A stretch of 64,000 bases of DNA. Source: Haloarcula halophila (lineage in GTDB: Archaea; Halobacteriota; Halobacteria; Halobacteriales; Haloarculaceae). Made by a program: the position numbers and the translations under genes. This document shows positions 8,197-17,233 of the stretch, in pieces (the first letter of the stretch is position 1; the number at the start of each line of letters is the position of its first letter). Location: the NCBI RefSeq assembly GCF_029278565.1, contig NZ_CP119559.1:2790001-2854000 (forward strand), written 5' to 3'. Under the pieces are notes generated by a model. It did not search any database. It was not told where the DNA came from and saw only the letters and a program-made list of their open reading frames with translations.

Positions 8197-9086
8197 TGAC
8201 GCTCCGTGGCCCACCCGAGGACCGTCCTCTCGATACCCTCCGCTCGTTCGGCGTCGTCAATCTCGACAAACCGCCCGGTCCGTCGGCCCACCAAGTCGCC
8301 GCGTGGGTCCGGGACGCGACGGGACAGGACCGGGTGGCCCACGGTGGCACCCTCGACCCGAAGGTCACGGGCTGTCTCCCAGTGTTGCTCGGGGACGCCG
8401 CCCGCGCCGCCCGTGTCTTCGACGACGCGGTCAAGGAGTACGTCGCCGTGCTGGAACTCCACGCGACTGCTCCCGCGGATTTCGAGACGGTCGTCGCCGA
8501 GTTCGAGACCGAGATCTACCAGAAACCGCCCCGCAAGAGCGCCGTCAAACGCCAGCTCCGGAGCCGGCAGATCCACGCGCTGGACGTCCTCGAACGCGGC
8601 GACCGGCGTGCACTACTGAGAGTCCGCTGTGAGTCGGGCACTTACATCCGGAAGCTCTGTCACGATATCGGGCTGGCGCTGGGGACCGGCGCGCACATGG
8701 GCGACCTGCGCCGGACGGCGACCGGACGCTTCGACGATACGGCCCTCGTGACGATGCACGACCTCGTCGACGCGCTCGCCTTTGCCGACGAGGGCGACGA
8801 GACGGCGCTTCGCGAGGCCATCCAGCCGGCCGAGCGCGCGCTCGTCGACCTTCCCCGGGTGACGATCGCCCCCAGTGCCGCCCACGAGATCGCCGACGGC
8901 GCACCGGTCTACGCGCCCGGTGTCATCGACACGGAGCCGGCACCAGTCGGTGGGAACCGGCCCGAACAGGACGCGCTCGTCGCTTGTTGTACCCCCGACG
9001 GTGCTGTGGTCTGTCTGGGAACCCTCACCGGCGATCCCGACGCTGACTCCGGAGTCGTCGTCACGCTCGAACGCGTTCTGGTCTGA
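8196..9086 (+). CDS. truB: tRNA/rRNA pseudouridine synthase TruB/Cbf5
   Basis: Converts uridine to pseudouridine in tRNA (U55) and, as the catalytic subunit of H/ACA ribonucleoproteins, in rRNA. The catalytic Asp54 lies in GGTLDPKVTG; the motif VNLDKPPGPSAH opens the fold and a PUA domain closes the protein (from about residue 215, VTIAPSAAHEIADGAPVYAPGV). The ATG at 8196 overlaps the cmk stop; longer in-frame starts would run into cmk and are rejected. 296 residues, usual for haloarchaea. Confidence 0.95.
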   Translation: MTLRGPPEDRPLDTLRSFGVVNLDKPPGPSAHQVAAWVRDATGQDRVAHGGTLDPKVTGCLPVLLGDAARAARVFDDAVKEYVAVLELHATAPADFETVVAEFETEIYQKPPRKSAVKRQLRSRQIHALDVLERGDRRALLRVRCESGTYIRKLCHDIGLALGTGAHMGDLRRTATGRFDDTALVTMHDLVDALAFADEGDETALREAIQPAERALVDLPRVTIAPSAAHEIADGAPVYAPGVIDTEPAPVGGNRPEQDALVACCTPDGAVVCLGTLTGDPDADSGVVVTLERVLV

Positions 9087-9204
9087 GTCCTCTGGTGAAC
9101 CGGCACGACGGCGCTGCCGTCGGGCGGGTCCACGTGTGCAACACTCACGCGTGACGCTCGGAAAACGACACCCCTAAGAGGGCGACCCTCCTCTCCCTGA
9201 GTGC

Positions 9205-9275
9205 GGGACCGTGGGGTAGTGGTATCCTCGGCGCATGGGGTGCGTCGGACCTGAGTTCGAGTCTCGGCGGTCCCA
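9205..9275 (+). tRNA. tRNA-Pro (anticodon GGG)
   Basis: A complete cloverleaf can be folded: acceptor GGGACCG pairs with CGGTCCC (9268-9274), D arm GGGG...TCCTC, anticodon stem GGCGC/GCGTC with 7-nt loop ATGGGGT (anticodon GGG), and T arm CTGAG/CTCGG around TTCGAGT. The discriminator base is A and CCA is not encoded. No intron is present. It sits alone between truB and a divergent antiporter gene. Confidence 0.93.
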
Positions 9276-9356
9276 CTTCACACAACTGAGAGCGGCCGTC
9301 GTCGCCGCTTTTTCACCCTTCAGAACCGTTCTCGGTAAGCTGCGCCCGAGCAGTGG

Positions 9357-11282
9357 TCACGCCGCACAGTAGTCGATAGCTTCACGAACTGCTTCAGTCC
9401 GACCGATAAAGGTCGCGTGGTCGCCCAGATACACCTGGTCGTCGCGGTGTGGCATGTGGTTGTCGCCGTCCCGGCTGATCAACGCGAGGTGGCAGTCGTC
9501 GGGGAGTTCGTCGGTCAGGGCTGCGACGGTCATCCCGTCGAGTTCGTCGCGGCTGATCTCGACCTCCTGGACGTCGCCCATCCGATCGAGTTCCGTCATC
9601 CACTTCGAGATAGCCGGCCGCTCGATGACGTTGTCCATCGACCACGCGACGGACATGCCGGTCTGGATCGGTTCGACGTCCAGCGCCTCGAAGGCGTCGA
9701 TGTTACCCGGATCGTTTACCCGGGAGACGACCGTCTCGACGTCGAAGGTGGTCGTCGCCAGCTGTGCGATCAGGAGGTTCACGTCGTCGGTGCTGGTCGC
9801 ACAGGCGACGACCTTCGCGTTCTCGGCGCCGGCTGCCCGGAGGACGTCCTTGTCCCCGCCGTCGCCGAGCTTCGCGGCGAAACCCGCTTCTCTGGCGGCT
9901 TCGACCGCCTGTTCGTCGTTATCGACGATAACGATATCTTCGCCCCTGTCCTCCAGTCGTTCGGCGAGCGCGGTACCGACACGCCCACCACCGATGATGA
10001 TGACACGCATTGGGATCACGTCGAGTGCTTCGGCGATGTGGCGGGCGAACCCGCCTTCGACGACGACGGTCGCGAAAATGACCAGAAAGACCGTCCCGAC
10101 CAGTGTCGTCGCAGCCTCGGGGTTCGTCGGTTGCAGTTCTAGGGCGAACAGCGTCGCCACACTGGCGGGGATAATCCCACGCGGACCGATCGCCCCGATA
10201 AAGATCCGCTCGGCGAGCGTAAACCGGTCGCCGACCGTACACAGCGCGACCGCGACGGGCCTGATGACGGCCATCACGGCGAGGACCACGACGATTCCCC
10301 CCAGCCCCAGCGAGAGGAGGTCACCGATCGAGAGCAGCGAGGCGAGCGTGATGAAGACGAACGCCAGCACCAGCAGCGTCACGTCGCCTTTGAACTGTTC
10401 GATCTCCTCGCGGTAGGACAGATCGACGTTCCCCAGGACCAGTCCACCGGCCGCGACGGCGGCGATCCCGGCCTCCGCGACCACCGCGTCCGCGAGCCCG
10501 TACATCACGAGGGCCGCGACGAGGACGATCAAGCGGGCGTTCTGCGGGGCGTTCTCGGCGGTGAGTTCGGTGCGGCTGAGCAGATACCACACGAGGACGG
10601 CGACTGCACAGCCGACGAGGACGCCGACGCCGAGACGGAACGCGAACTCCCGGATGAATCGCAGAAGGCCACTGTCTGCCAGTACGATATATTCGAACGT
10701 GACGACCGCGAGGATCGCCGCCACGACATCGTTGACGACACCTTCCGTTTCAAGCGTCGAGGATACCCGCTCCCGGACCGCGATGACGTTCATGATCGGC
10801 GTGATCACGGTCGGTCCAGTCGCGACCAGCAACGCGCCGATCAGCAGTGCGATCGGCCAGGAAGCGCCGAGGACGGCGTAGACGACGGCTGCCGTCGCGA
10901 GCAACGAGATCGCTGCCCCGATAGTGACAAGCCGGATCGTCTCCCTTGGAGCCTGTCGGAGCCGTTCGATCCGGAGGTGAAAGGCGCCCTCGAAGACGAT
11001 GATCGCGACGCTGAAACTCACGATCGCCGGCAGGGCGTCGCCGAACGACTCTCGGGTGACGATCGGATCGATCGCCGCGATCCACGCCGGTGTCTCCGAC
11101 CCCAGCAGCGTCTGGGCGGCCACCGGGAGCCAGTAGCCGACGCCCTCGGGACCGACGGCGATTCCCGCGAGGATCAGAAAGAGGACGCTCGGCACTTCCA
11201 GGCGATCGGCCAGTACCTGTGCAGCGACCCCCAGTGCGACGATGGTGATGACCGGCCCCAAGAGCGTGAGAGCCCCGCTCAT
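9357..11282 (-). CDS. Cation:proton antiporter (NhaP/CPA1-like) with C-terminal TrkA-N/RCK domain
   Basis: 641 residues. The first about 410 contain some twelve hydrophobic segments of a monovalent cation/H+ antiporter. The core motif EGVVND is the Glu/Asn-Asp site of CPA1 carriers; the other half-motif reads ATGPTV rather than ATDPVA. From about residue 415 a Rossmann domain (MRVIIIGGGRVGTALAERL) binds NAD(H) or another nucleotide, followed by a TrkA-C-like tail from about 560 that would gate transport. Likely exports Na+ (or K+) for proton in this salt-in organism. A TATA-like GTATATGG on the minus strand near 11328 would serve it. Confidence 0.9.
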   Translation of the reverse strand: MSGALTLLGPVITIVALGVAAQVLADRLEVPSVLFLILAGIAVGPEGVGYWLPVAAQTLLGSETPAWIAAIDPIVTRESFGDALPAIVSFSVAIIVFEGAFHLRIERLRQAPRETIRLVTIGAAISLLATAAVVYAVLGASWPIALLIGALLVATGPTVITPIMNVIAVRERVSSTLETEGVVNDVVAAILAVVTFEYIVLADSGLLRFIREFAFRLGVGVLVGCAVAVLVWYLLSRTELTAENAPQNARLIVLVAALVMYGLADAVVAEAGIAAVAAGGLVLGNVDLSYREEIEQFKGDVTLLVLAFVFITLASLLSIGDLLSLGLGGIVVVLAVMAVIRPVAVALCTVGDRFTLAERIFIGAIGPRGIIPASVATLFALELQPTNPEAATTLVGTVFLVIFATVVVEGGFARHIAEALDVIPMRVIIIGGGRVGTALAERLEDRGEDIVIVDNDEQAVEAAREAGFAAKLGDGGDKDVLRAAGAENAKVVACATSTDDVNLLIAQLATTTFDVETVVSRVNDPGNIDAFEALDVEPIQTGMSVAWSMDNVIERPAISKWMTELDRMGDVQEVEISRDELDGMTVAALTDELPDDCHLALISRDGDNHMPHRDDQVYLGDHATFIGRTEAVREAIDYCAA

Positions 11283-11643
11283 CGTCGAGAGCGTCGTGAC
11301 TGCTGTCTATCCGGATATCGAACAGCCATATACAACCGACACGAACGGAGAGGGCGAACTTAACTATTCTCTGTTGGCGGGTCCGACCCGTCTCCAAGTC
11401 GACCTATCATCCCGTGGCACTGTCCCGACGGTGGGTGGTTGTGACGGGCTCAGCAGCGAGAGGGAATCGGTCAGCCCGAACACGGCGGCCCGCGCTTCGC
11501 ATCATCGAACCGTCGGTCCGGCTTGTGGTGGCCCGGTGGCCGTTTTTGTCGCCTCGGTGAACAGGGACTTCTCTCACAGCGGGACGCAATCGACGGGATC
11601 TGCCGAAACAATGAGGTGAATCCGTCTCAGTATCCTAGTTACG
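11283..11643. other. Divergent intergenic region, no gene seen
   Basis: 361 bp between the antiporter (leftward) and the histidine kinase (rightward). The left end holds the antiporter promoter (TATA-like element near 11328) and a short AT-rich patch at 11320-11375. Open frames in it lack acidic composition or family motifs. I see no repeat or RNA structure worth calling. Confidence 0.5.
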
Positions 11644-13014
11644 ATGGGGGACTGCGAGAAACGATCGGTTCTGCTGGTCGCTGGGAACGGTGTCGACGCC
11701 GAGGCGGCTCGGGCGACGTTCGCCGAATCGTCCGTCTCGGCCACTGTCTTGACCACGCTCACCGACTTGTTCGACAGGCTGACAACCGAAGTGTACCACT
11801 GTCTGGTCCTCCCCGAACACGTCGACGGGCAGGCAGGGGTCGACATCGCACGCGGCGTAACGAAACTGTTCCCCGATCTCCCGGTGGTCCTCGTCGGCGT
11901 CGATCCGACGACGGTGCCCGACGAAATCGGCGCGACCGCGCTCGATGTCACAACTGTTCGCGACCCGTCGGTCGAGGCCGCAGTTCGAGCCGCGCTCGAC
12001 AGCGCTGCACCGTCGGTCGCCGGTCGGGAGCCGTCGCCGATGGAGACACTGTTGCTCTCGCTGTTCAACGAGATGCCCGATCACCTCTACGCGAAAGACG
12101 AGGCGGCCAGACACGTCATGATGGGGCGTGGGTTCAACCAGCCGACCGACCGGATCGGGCTCACGGATCTCGAAGTCGGTGAACTGGTCGACGAACACAG
12201 TAAAGCGGCCTACCGTGACGAGATGGCTGTCCTCGACGGTGAGACCGACCGGATCGAGGTCGAGGAGTTCCTCGGCCTGAGTGCCGAGTACGTCCTCACG
12301 AAGAAGGTCCCCTGGTACGACGCCGACGATAACATTCGGGGACTGGTCGGGCTCACCCAGGATATCACCACCCGGAAGACACGTGAACGTGACCTGCGCC
12401 GCCAACACGAGCGGATGGTGAAAGTCGCACTCCTGGCTGCCCACAAGTTCCGGAACGAACTCCAGATCGCGCACGGACGCCTCGAACTCCTCGACTGTGA
12501 TGCCGAGGAACTCGACCACATCGAGGCGTCACTCGCCCGCATCTCGGCTGTCGTCGACACCGTTGTCTCCCTCTCGACACAGGAGACCGAAATCGTCGAC
12601 CAGGAGCCGGTGTGGCTCTCCCGGCTCAGCCGCGAGGTCTGGGACACCCTCGCCGAGAGTCAGGCCCAACTCCGGATCGAAAGCGATGCTCGCCTCGTCG
12701 CGGACCAGGAGTCCGCCGGGCTGCTCATGCAGTTTCTCTTCCAGAACGCACTGGAACACGTCGGTCCGTCGGTCACCGTTACCGTCGGAGCGACACCGGA
12801 CGGGTTCTTCATCGCGGACGACGGGCCAGGTGTCGACGTCGAGCCGCCGGAACGGGTGTTCGACGCCGGCTACACGACTGTCGAGGGCAACACCGGATTC
12901 GGGCTCTATATCGCCCGAACGATCGCCGAGAACCACGGCTGGGAGATCGAACTCTCGGAGGTTGCCGACGGTGGGATACGCTTCGACATCGTGAACGTCG
13001 AGCTTCACGAGTGA
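11644..13014 (+). CDS. Sensor histidine kinase with pseudo-receiver and PAS domains
   Basis: 456 residues. Residues 1-125 have a receiver-like fold, but the usual phospho-acceptor position (CLVLPEHVDG) has no Asp, so this is probably a pseudo-receiver. A PAS domain follows (about 135-245, MPDHLYAKDEAARHVMM to GLTQDITTRK). The kinase core has the phospho-accepting His267 in AAHKFRNELQ and the ATP-binding HATPase_c boxes (QNALEHV, DDGPGV, GFGLYIARTIAENHGW). There is no transmembrane segment, so it senses a cytoplasmic signal. Stand-alone soluble PAS-kinases of this type are numerous in haloarchaea; the partner response regulator is not in the window. Confidence 0.88.
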   Translation: MGDCEKRSVLLVAGNGVDAEAARATFAESSVSATVLTTLTDLFDRLTTEVYHCLVLPEHVDGQAGVDIARGVTKLFPDLPVVLVGVDPTTVPDEIGATALDVTTVRDPSVEAAVRAALDSAAPSVAGREPSPMETLLLSLFNEMPDHLYAKDEAARHVMMGRGFNQPTDRIGLTDLEVGELVDEHSKAAYRDEMAVLDGETDRIEVEEFLGLSAEYVLTKKVPWYDADDNIRGLVGLTQDITTRKTRERDLRRQHERMVKVALLAAHKFRNELQIAHGRLELLDCDAEELDHIEASLARISAVVDTVVSLSTQETEIVDQEPVWLSRLSREVWDTLAESQAQLRIESDARLVADQESAGLLMQFLFQNALEHVGPSVTVTVGATPDGFFIADDGPGVDVEPPERVFDAGYTTVEGNTGFGLYIARTIAENHGWEIELSEVADGGIRFDIVNVELHE

Positions 13015-13048
13015 ACGAGCGGGCTTTGGCCTGGCCGCCGCTGTCCCG

Positions 13049-13690
13049 TCAGCGCCCGAGGTTACGCGGGATTGCTCGCTCGGACTCCTGTTCCGTCTCG
13101 CGGTCACCGAAGACGTAGATCGACTCGATGGCGCCGCCGAACAGGAACCCGAGGAAGTGATGAAAGTCGCCGATCCAGCGTGGCCCCGCCAGGATCATCA
13201 CGAGCAGGAGTCCCCCGGCCGTGGGGATCAGCAGACCGGCGATCACGTACTGCAAGAGGGCCGTCGAGGCGTTCTGGAAGGCGTACCCCGCCGACCGGAC
13301 GAGCGTCGCGGCGGCGACCCCGAGGACCACGTGGCTGATACCGACGCCCGGCCCCTCGATGGTGATGGCGACGAGGATCGTCAGGAAGTTGGTGACCACG
13401 ACCAGGCCCAGCACGTGGCGGTTGCTGGTCATGAGCGTCAACAGGATGCCGAACGGGAGCCAGAGCCGCATGTTCCCCGCGTAGTGTGCCCAGTCGTCGT
13501 GAAAGAGGACGTTCACCGTGTAGACGAACGGGTTGAACAGCGTCCCGGCACCCCCGACGTGGAACACGTCGGTGAAGTCGATGCCGTTGCTGACGAGGAG
13601 CCAGCCGATCCCCGCGATTGCGAGGACCGTCACCGGGAGCTGATAGAGGATACGCCGGGCGGACCATCGGTCGTCCCCACCCCCGGACAC
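13049..13690 (-). CDS. Rhomboid-like intramembrane protease homologue
   Basis: 213 residues with about six hydrophobic segments. The rhomboid landmarks are visible: FHDDWAHYAGN (His64, His69, Asn73) in the second segment region, GISH with candidate nucleophile Ser119, and a late His (177 or 178) in DFHHFLGFLFGG. The canonical GxSG box here reads GISH, so activity is uncertain. Rhomboids cleave membrane proteins within the bilayer. It begins with a GTG about 30 nt from a minus-strand TATA box and 52 bp after the bcp stop on the same strand. Confidence 0.7.
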   Translation of the reverse strand: MSGGGDDRWSARRILYQLPVTVLAIAGIGWLLVSNGIDFTDVFHVGGAGTLFNPFVYTVNVLFHDDWAHYAGNMRLWLPFGILLTLMTSNRHVLGLVVVTNFLTILVAITIEGPGVGISHVVLGVAAATLVRSAGYAFQNASTALLQYVIAGLLIPTAGGLLLVMILAGPRWIGDFHHFLGFLFGGAIESIYVFGDRETEQESERAIPRNLGR

Positions 13691-13692
13691 TG

Positions 13693-13710
13693 TTGCTCGT
13701 AATCGAGCAA
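13693..13710. promoter_or_regulatory. Palindrome at the start of the rhomboid-like gene
   Basis: Perfect inverted repeat TTGCTCG-TAAT-CGAGCAA. On the minus strand it lies between a TATA box (TTTTTAAG, about 13719-13726) and the GTG start at 13690, covering the expected transcription start. That position fits a repressor operator. It could instead be an RNA hairpin at the end of the bcp transcript, although no T-run follows. Confidence 0.5.
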
Positions 13711-13742
13711 ACTACGGCTTAAAAATGGCGGAACGTCCCCTC

Positions 13743-14189
13743 TCAGCCACCGCGGACGAACTCGTTGCGGACGTCGGTCAGGACGTCTTGGGCGTGGCCG
13801 TTCGGGTCGACGGAATCGTAGACCGCTACCACCTCGTCGTCGGCGAGGACGAACGTGTGCCGGCCGGTGTGACCCGCGCTCGTGTCGACGCCGAAGGCAG
13901 CGGCGACCTCGCCAGCGGGGTCCGCAAGCAGATCGAACAACAGTCCTTCGCTCTCGGCGAACGCGGCGTGGCTCTCGACGTCGTCCATCGAGACGCCGTA
14001 GACGCTGATTCCGCCCTCCCGAAACTGCGGCAACGCGGCCTGGAACTCGTTGGCCTCGACGGTACAGCCCCGCGTGTCGTCTTTGGGATAGAAGTAGACG
14101 ACCGTCGGCGTCGAGAAGTCGGGGGTAACTGTCTCTCCGTGTTGGTTCGTCGCGCTGACTGCCGGTGCGTCGGCTCCGGGTTCGAGCAT
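13743..14189 (-). CDS. bcp: Thiol peroxidase of the Bcp/PrxQ type
   Basis: Reduces hydroperoxides using a reactive cysteine. The peroxidatic Cys42 is in PKDDTRGCTVEANEF; the resolving cysteine that often sits five residues later is Asn here, and the protein has no other Cys, so it would need an external thiol as a 1-Cys enzyme. 148 residues, usual length. The start at 14189 (MLEPG) is chosen because family similarity begins there. It is followed on the same strand by the rhomboid-like gene. Confidence 0.93.
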   Translation of the reverse strand: MLEPGADAPAVSATNQHGETVTPDFSTPTVVYFYPKDDTRGCTVEANEFQAALPQFREGGISVYGVSMDDVESHAAFAESEGLLFDLLADPAGEVAAAFGVDTSAGHTGRHTFVLADDEVVAVYDSVDPNGHAQDVLTDVRNEFVRGG

Positions 14190-14231
14190 ACCCGGTCGTT
14201 GGAGCGGCGACACAATACGGGTTCGGGTCCG

Positions 14232-14471
14232 TCACCGGGTCAACTGGATGAGCCCTCGCTTGAGCGCGTCCGTGAACCGCTCGTCCAGCGGCATCGTCTC
14301 CCACTCGTCGGGTCTGTCCGAGTCGGGAATCGACTCCAGTGAGTCGACTAGTGACGTGTGCAGGAACCGGCCGTTCCGACCGCACTCCTCACAGGTCCGG
14401 ATGACCGACCGAACGCTGAACTCCCTGGTGACCGTCGCACGACAGTTCGCACACAGATACGTCTCTGGCAC
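14232..14471 (-). CDS. Conserved haloarchaeal zinc-ribbon protein, 79 residues
   Basis: A single N-terminal zinc ribbon with two knuckles, CANC (Cys7, Cys10) and CEEC (Cys27, Cys30), then an acidic helical tail (LDERFTDALKRGLIQLTR). The composition is acidic and the spacing to bcp (42 bp, same strand) suggests co-transcription. I do not recognise a characterised relative; a nucleic-acid or protein interaction role is only a guess from the ribbon. Confidence 0.7.
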   Translation of the reverse strand: MPETYLCANCRATVTREFSVRSVIRTCEECGRNGRFLHTSLVDSLESIPDSDRPDEWETMPLDERFTDALKRGLIQLTR

Positions 14472-14538
14472 AGCGATAACTACGGCGTCCAGATATTCGG
14501 ATGTTGTGACTCGGGCCGTGGTCCCGTCCGCCTACCCG

Positions 14539-15297
14539 TTACCCGTCTTCGACCCAGCCGCCGATCCGCTCGGCGACGTACTCCTGACTGCCGAGACCGA
14601 ACCCGATGCCAAGGGCTATGGCCACACCTAACCCGAGTCCGATCGCGACTGCCTGTACCATCGTGTTCAGGATGGCCGTACTGTATCCGAACGCGTCCAG
14701 CGCGAGCGACACTGCGGTGAAGTAGACGACGGCGCGTCCAGCCAGTGCGAGCGGGGGCGCGAAATCGGTCTCGCCGACGACCTCGGTGTCCTTTATCGAG
14801 CGAGAGACGTAGCCGGCGACGACGAATCCGACCAACAGGATCACCACGCCACCGAACAGTGACGGGACGTACCGCGCACCGGCGATAGCCCACTCGACCA
14901 TCCGGTTGAACTCCAATAGACTCAGCGATACCACGAGCCCGATGAGCACGAACAGCGCGGTGACGATCCCCGAGAGGAGTTCGTGTACCTCACTAGAGGA
15001 GACGAACGCCCCGCCCAGTGGTGTCTCCATGATCGCCTCCCCGAGGTCGATGCGTCGCGTGACGGCCACGACCCGGTTACCGACCCACGGTCCGAGAACG
15101 AACAGAGCGAACAGCGGGACGAAGACGGCAAACACGACAGTAACGGTCGGCTCTATGGCACCGATGACGCCCGCGATTTTGGCGCTTAATTCCGGGAGAA
15201 GCGGTTCGGCCGGTCGTGACGCCTGCAACGGGACGCCCGAGACCGATCGATCGGTACTGTTCACCAGTTCGTCAGCTGCTGTCACTCCGTCGAACAC
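14539..15297 (-). CDS. Membrane protein with conserved TM-helix repeats (MscS-related)
   Basis: About 252 residues with five or six hydrophobic helices, including two glycine-rich helices of the conserved TM-helix type found N-terminal to some MscS channels (VVILLVGFVVAGYVSR and GLGLGVAIALGIGFGLGSQEYV). No beta domain of full MscS channels is present. The open frame reaches a TTG at 15345, but a TATA box (ATTTAAATA, 15324-15332) lies inside that extension and 28-31 nt before the GTG at 15297, so 15297 is preferred. A role in osmotic response is suggested by family only. Confidence 0.72.
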   Translation of the reverse strand: MFDGVTAADELVNSTDRSVSGVPLQASRPAEPLLPELSAKIAGVIGAIEPTVTVVFAVFVPLFALFVLGPWVGNRVVAVTRRIDLGEAIMETPLGGAFVSSSEVHELLSGIVTALFVLIGLVVSLSLLEFNRMVEWAIAGARYVPSLFGGVVILLVGFVVAGYVSRSIKDTEVVGETDFAPPLALAGRAVVYFTAVSLALDAFGYSTAILNTMVQAVAIGLGLGVAIALGIGFGLGSQEYVAERIGGWVEDG

Positions 15298-15323
15298 GAT
15301 TGTTCCGGAGTGGTTCGGGATAG

Positions 15324-15332
15324 TATTTAAAT
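15324..15332 (-). promoter_or_regulatory. TATA box of the TM-helix-repeat gene
   Basis: ATTTAAATA on the minus strand, centred about 30 nt before the GTG at 15297. It argues against translation starting at the TTG at 15345. Confidence 0.45.
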
Positions 15333-15379
15333 TCGACGGTAGCAATATATTCCGCGCTCAGGCCCGCACGCTACCGATC

Positions 15380-17107
15380 TCAGTCCCACTTCACTCCGGG
15401 GTTGGTCACGGCGCCGTTGGCCGCAGAACCGAAGTCCCGGCAGTACTTCGCCAGCACGCCGTTGTCGTAGGGGGGTTCGGGGTCGTGGTCGTCGAGGCGC
15501 TGTTCGATCTCTTCGTCGGTGAGATCGATCGACAGTTCGAGGTTGTCGATATCGATCGTGATCTGATCGCCGTCCTCCAGGGCGGCGATCGGACCACCGA
15601 CGTAGGCCTCGGGGGCGACGTGACCGATCGAGAAGCCCCGCGTCGCGCCGGAGAAGCGGCCGTCGGTCAACAGGGCTACGTCCTCGGAGTGGCCCTGGCC
15701 GGCGACGGCGGAGGTGACGCCGAGCATCTCGCGCATCCCGGGGCCGCCCTGGGGACCCTCGTTGCGGATGACGATGGCGTCACCGGACTCGACGTGGCCC
15801 TCCTGGACGTACTGCATGGCGTTCTCCTCCTCGTCGAAGACCCGGACTGGACCTTCGTGGTGGAGGTGGTCTTCGCCGGTGATCTTGATGACGGCGCCGT
15901 CTGGCGCGAGGTTACCGGTGAGGATGCGGATGGCGCCCTGCTCGTTTTTGGGTTCGTCGACGGTGTAGAGGTAGTCGGCGTCTAGCTCCTCGATCGCCGG
16001 CGGGTCGTAGGCCTCCAGTTCCTCGCCCATGGTGTTGCCGGTAACCGTCAGTGCGTCGCCGTGCAGGAGATCGGCCTCGTACAGTGCGTTCAGGACCACC
16101 GGGACGCCACCGACCTCGTGGAGGTCGTTCATCACCCGCTCGCCGCCGGGCTGGAGGTCGGCGATCTTGGGCGTGCGCTTGCTGATCTCGTTGAACGTCT
16201 CGATGTCGAGGTCGACGCCGGCCTCGGCGGCCAGCGCGAGCAGGTGGAGCACGGCGTTGGTCGATCCACCGACGGCGACCTGCAGCGCGATGGCGTTCTC
16301 GAAGGACTCACGCGAGAGGAAATCGGAGGGACGGCGCTGTTCCTGGACGACCTCGACGGCGAGTTCGCCCGCCCGCTGGGCCTCCTCGTAGCGGGACTCG
16401 TGTTCGGCCGGCGGACTGGCACTGCCAAGCGGGGCGAACCCGAGCGCCTCCGAGATCGAGGCCATCGTGTTGGCGGTGAACATCCCGCCACAGGAGCCGG
16501 CCCCGGGACAGGCGTTGCGCTCCATCTCGTCGAGTTCGGCCTCGCTCATCTCGCCCTCGGCGACGGCGCCGACGCCCTCGAAGACGTTCTGGATGGTGAT
16601 CTCGCGGCCGTCGTGTTCGCCGGGCATGATCGACCCGCCGTAGAGGAAGACACTGGGGAGGTCCGTCCGGATAGAGGCCATCATCATCCCCGGCATGTTC
16701 TTGTCACAGCCGCCGATGGTGACCAGCCCGTCCATGCGCTCGCCGAAGGAGACCAGTTCGACGGAGTCGGCGATCATCTCCCGGGAGATGAGCGAGGCCT
16801 TCATCCCCTCGGTCCCCATCGAGATGGCGTCGGAGATGGTGATGGTCCCGAACTCGATTGGCATCCCGCCGGCGTCGTCGATGCCGTCGTAGGCAGCGTC
16901 GGCCACGTCGTCTAAGTGGACGTTACACGGCGTGATGTCCGCCGCGGGGTTTGCCAGGCCGATCATCGGGGAGGCCAGGTCCTCGTCGTCGTAGCCCATC
17001 GCGCGGAACATCGCCCGATGGGGGGCGTGTTCCGGCCCTTCGGTGACTTCGTTGCTCCGGAGGTCGGGGTTTTTCTCCGGTTTCTCGTAGTGTTCCTGCT
17101 GGCTCAT
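15380..17107 (-). CDS. ilvD: Dihydroxy-acid dehydratase
   Basis: Dehydrates 2,3-dihydroxy-isovalerate and 2,3-dihydroxy-3-methylvalerate to the 2-oxo acids of valine and isoleucine synthesis. Iron-sulfur cluster ligands are visible in [18 protein letters not shown] and [17 protein letters not shown], and the C-terminal domain carries [19 protein letters not shown]. 575 residues, the family's full length. A TATA box TTATTTAAGG on the minus strand (17131-17140) is about 27 nt from the ATG, so the gene looks leaderless and separately transcribed. No other ilv gene is in the window. Confidence 0.97.
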   Translation of the reverse strand: MSQQEHYEKPEKNPDLRSNEVTEGPEHAPHRAMFRAMGYDDEDLASPMIGLANPAADITPCNVHLDDVADAAYDGIDDAGGMPIEFGTITISDAISMGTEGMKASLISREMIADSVELVSFGERMDGLVTIGGCDKNMPGMMMASIRTDLPSVFLYGGSIMPGEHDGREITIQNVFEGVGAVAEGEMSEAELDEMERNACPGAGSCGGMFTANTMASISEALGFAPLGSASPPAEHESRYEEAQRAGELAVEVVQEQRRPSDFLSRESFENAIALQVAVGGSTNAVLHLLALAAEAGVDLDIETFNEISKRTPKIADLQPGGERVMNDLHEVGGVPVVLNALYEADLLHGDALTVTGNTMGEELEAYDPPAIEELDADYLYTVDEPKNEQGAIRILTGNLAPDGAVIKITGEDHLHHEGPVRVFDEEENAMQYVQEGHVESGDAIVIRNEGPQGGPGMREMLGVTSAVAGQGHSEDVALLTDGRFSGATRGFSIGHVAPEAYVGGPIAALEDGDQITIDIDNLELSIDLTDEEIEQRLDDHDPEPPYDNGVLAKYCRDFGSAANGAVTNPGVKWD

Positions 17108-17130
17108 ATCACCACCGAAGCCGCGGGCGA

Positions 17131-17140
17131 CCTTAAATAA
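17131..17140 (-). promoter_or_regulatory. TATA box of ilvD
   Basis: TTATTTAAGG on the minus strand, 24-33 nt before the ilvD ATG at 17107; typical leaderless spacing. Confidence 0.5.
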
Positions 17141-17233
17141 CTTGTAGTCGCGGTACCGTCACCCACGGCTGCCCGTGACAGGAGAGCCTCTCGGGAGCAG
17201 GGTACGGCGTACCGATCGCCCGGGACCAGCAAA

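Noticed and set aside
9205-9275. tRNA-Pro as an integration site
   Set aside because: Looked for a repeat of the tRNA 3' end in the following region and found none; neighbours are ordinary core genes.
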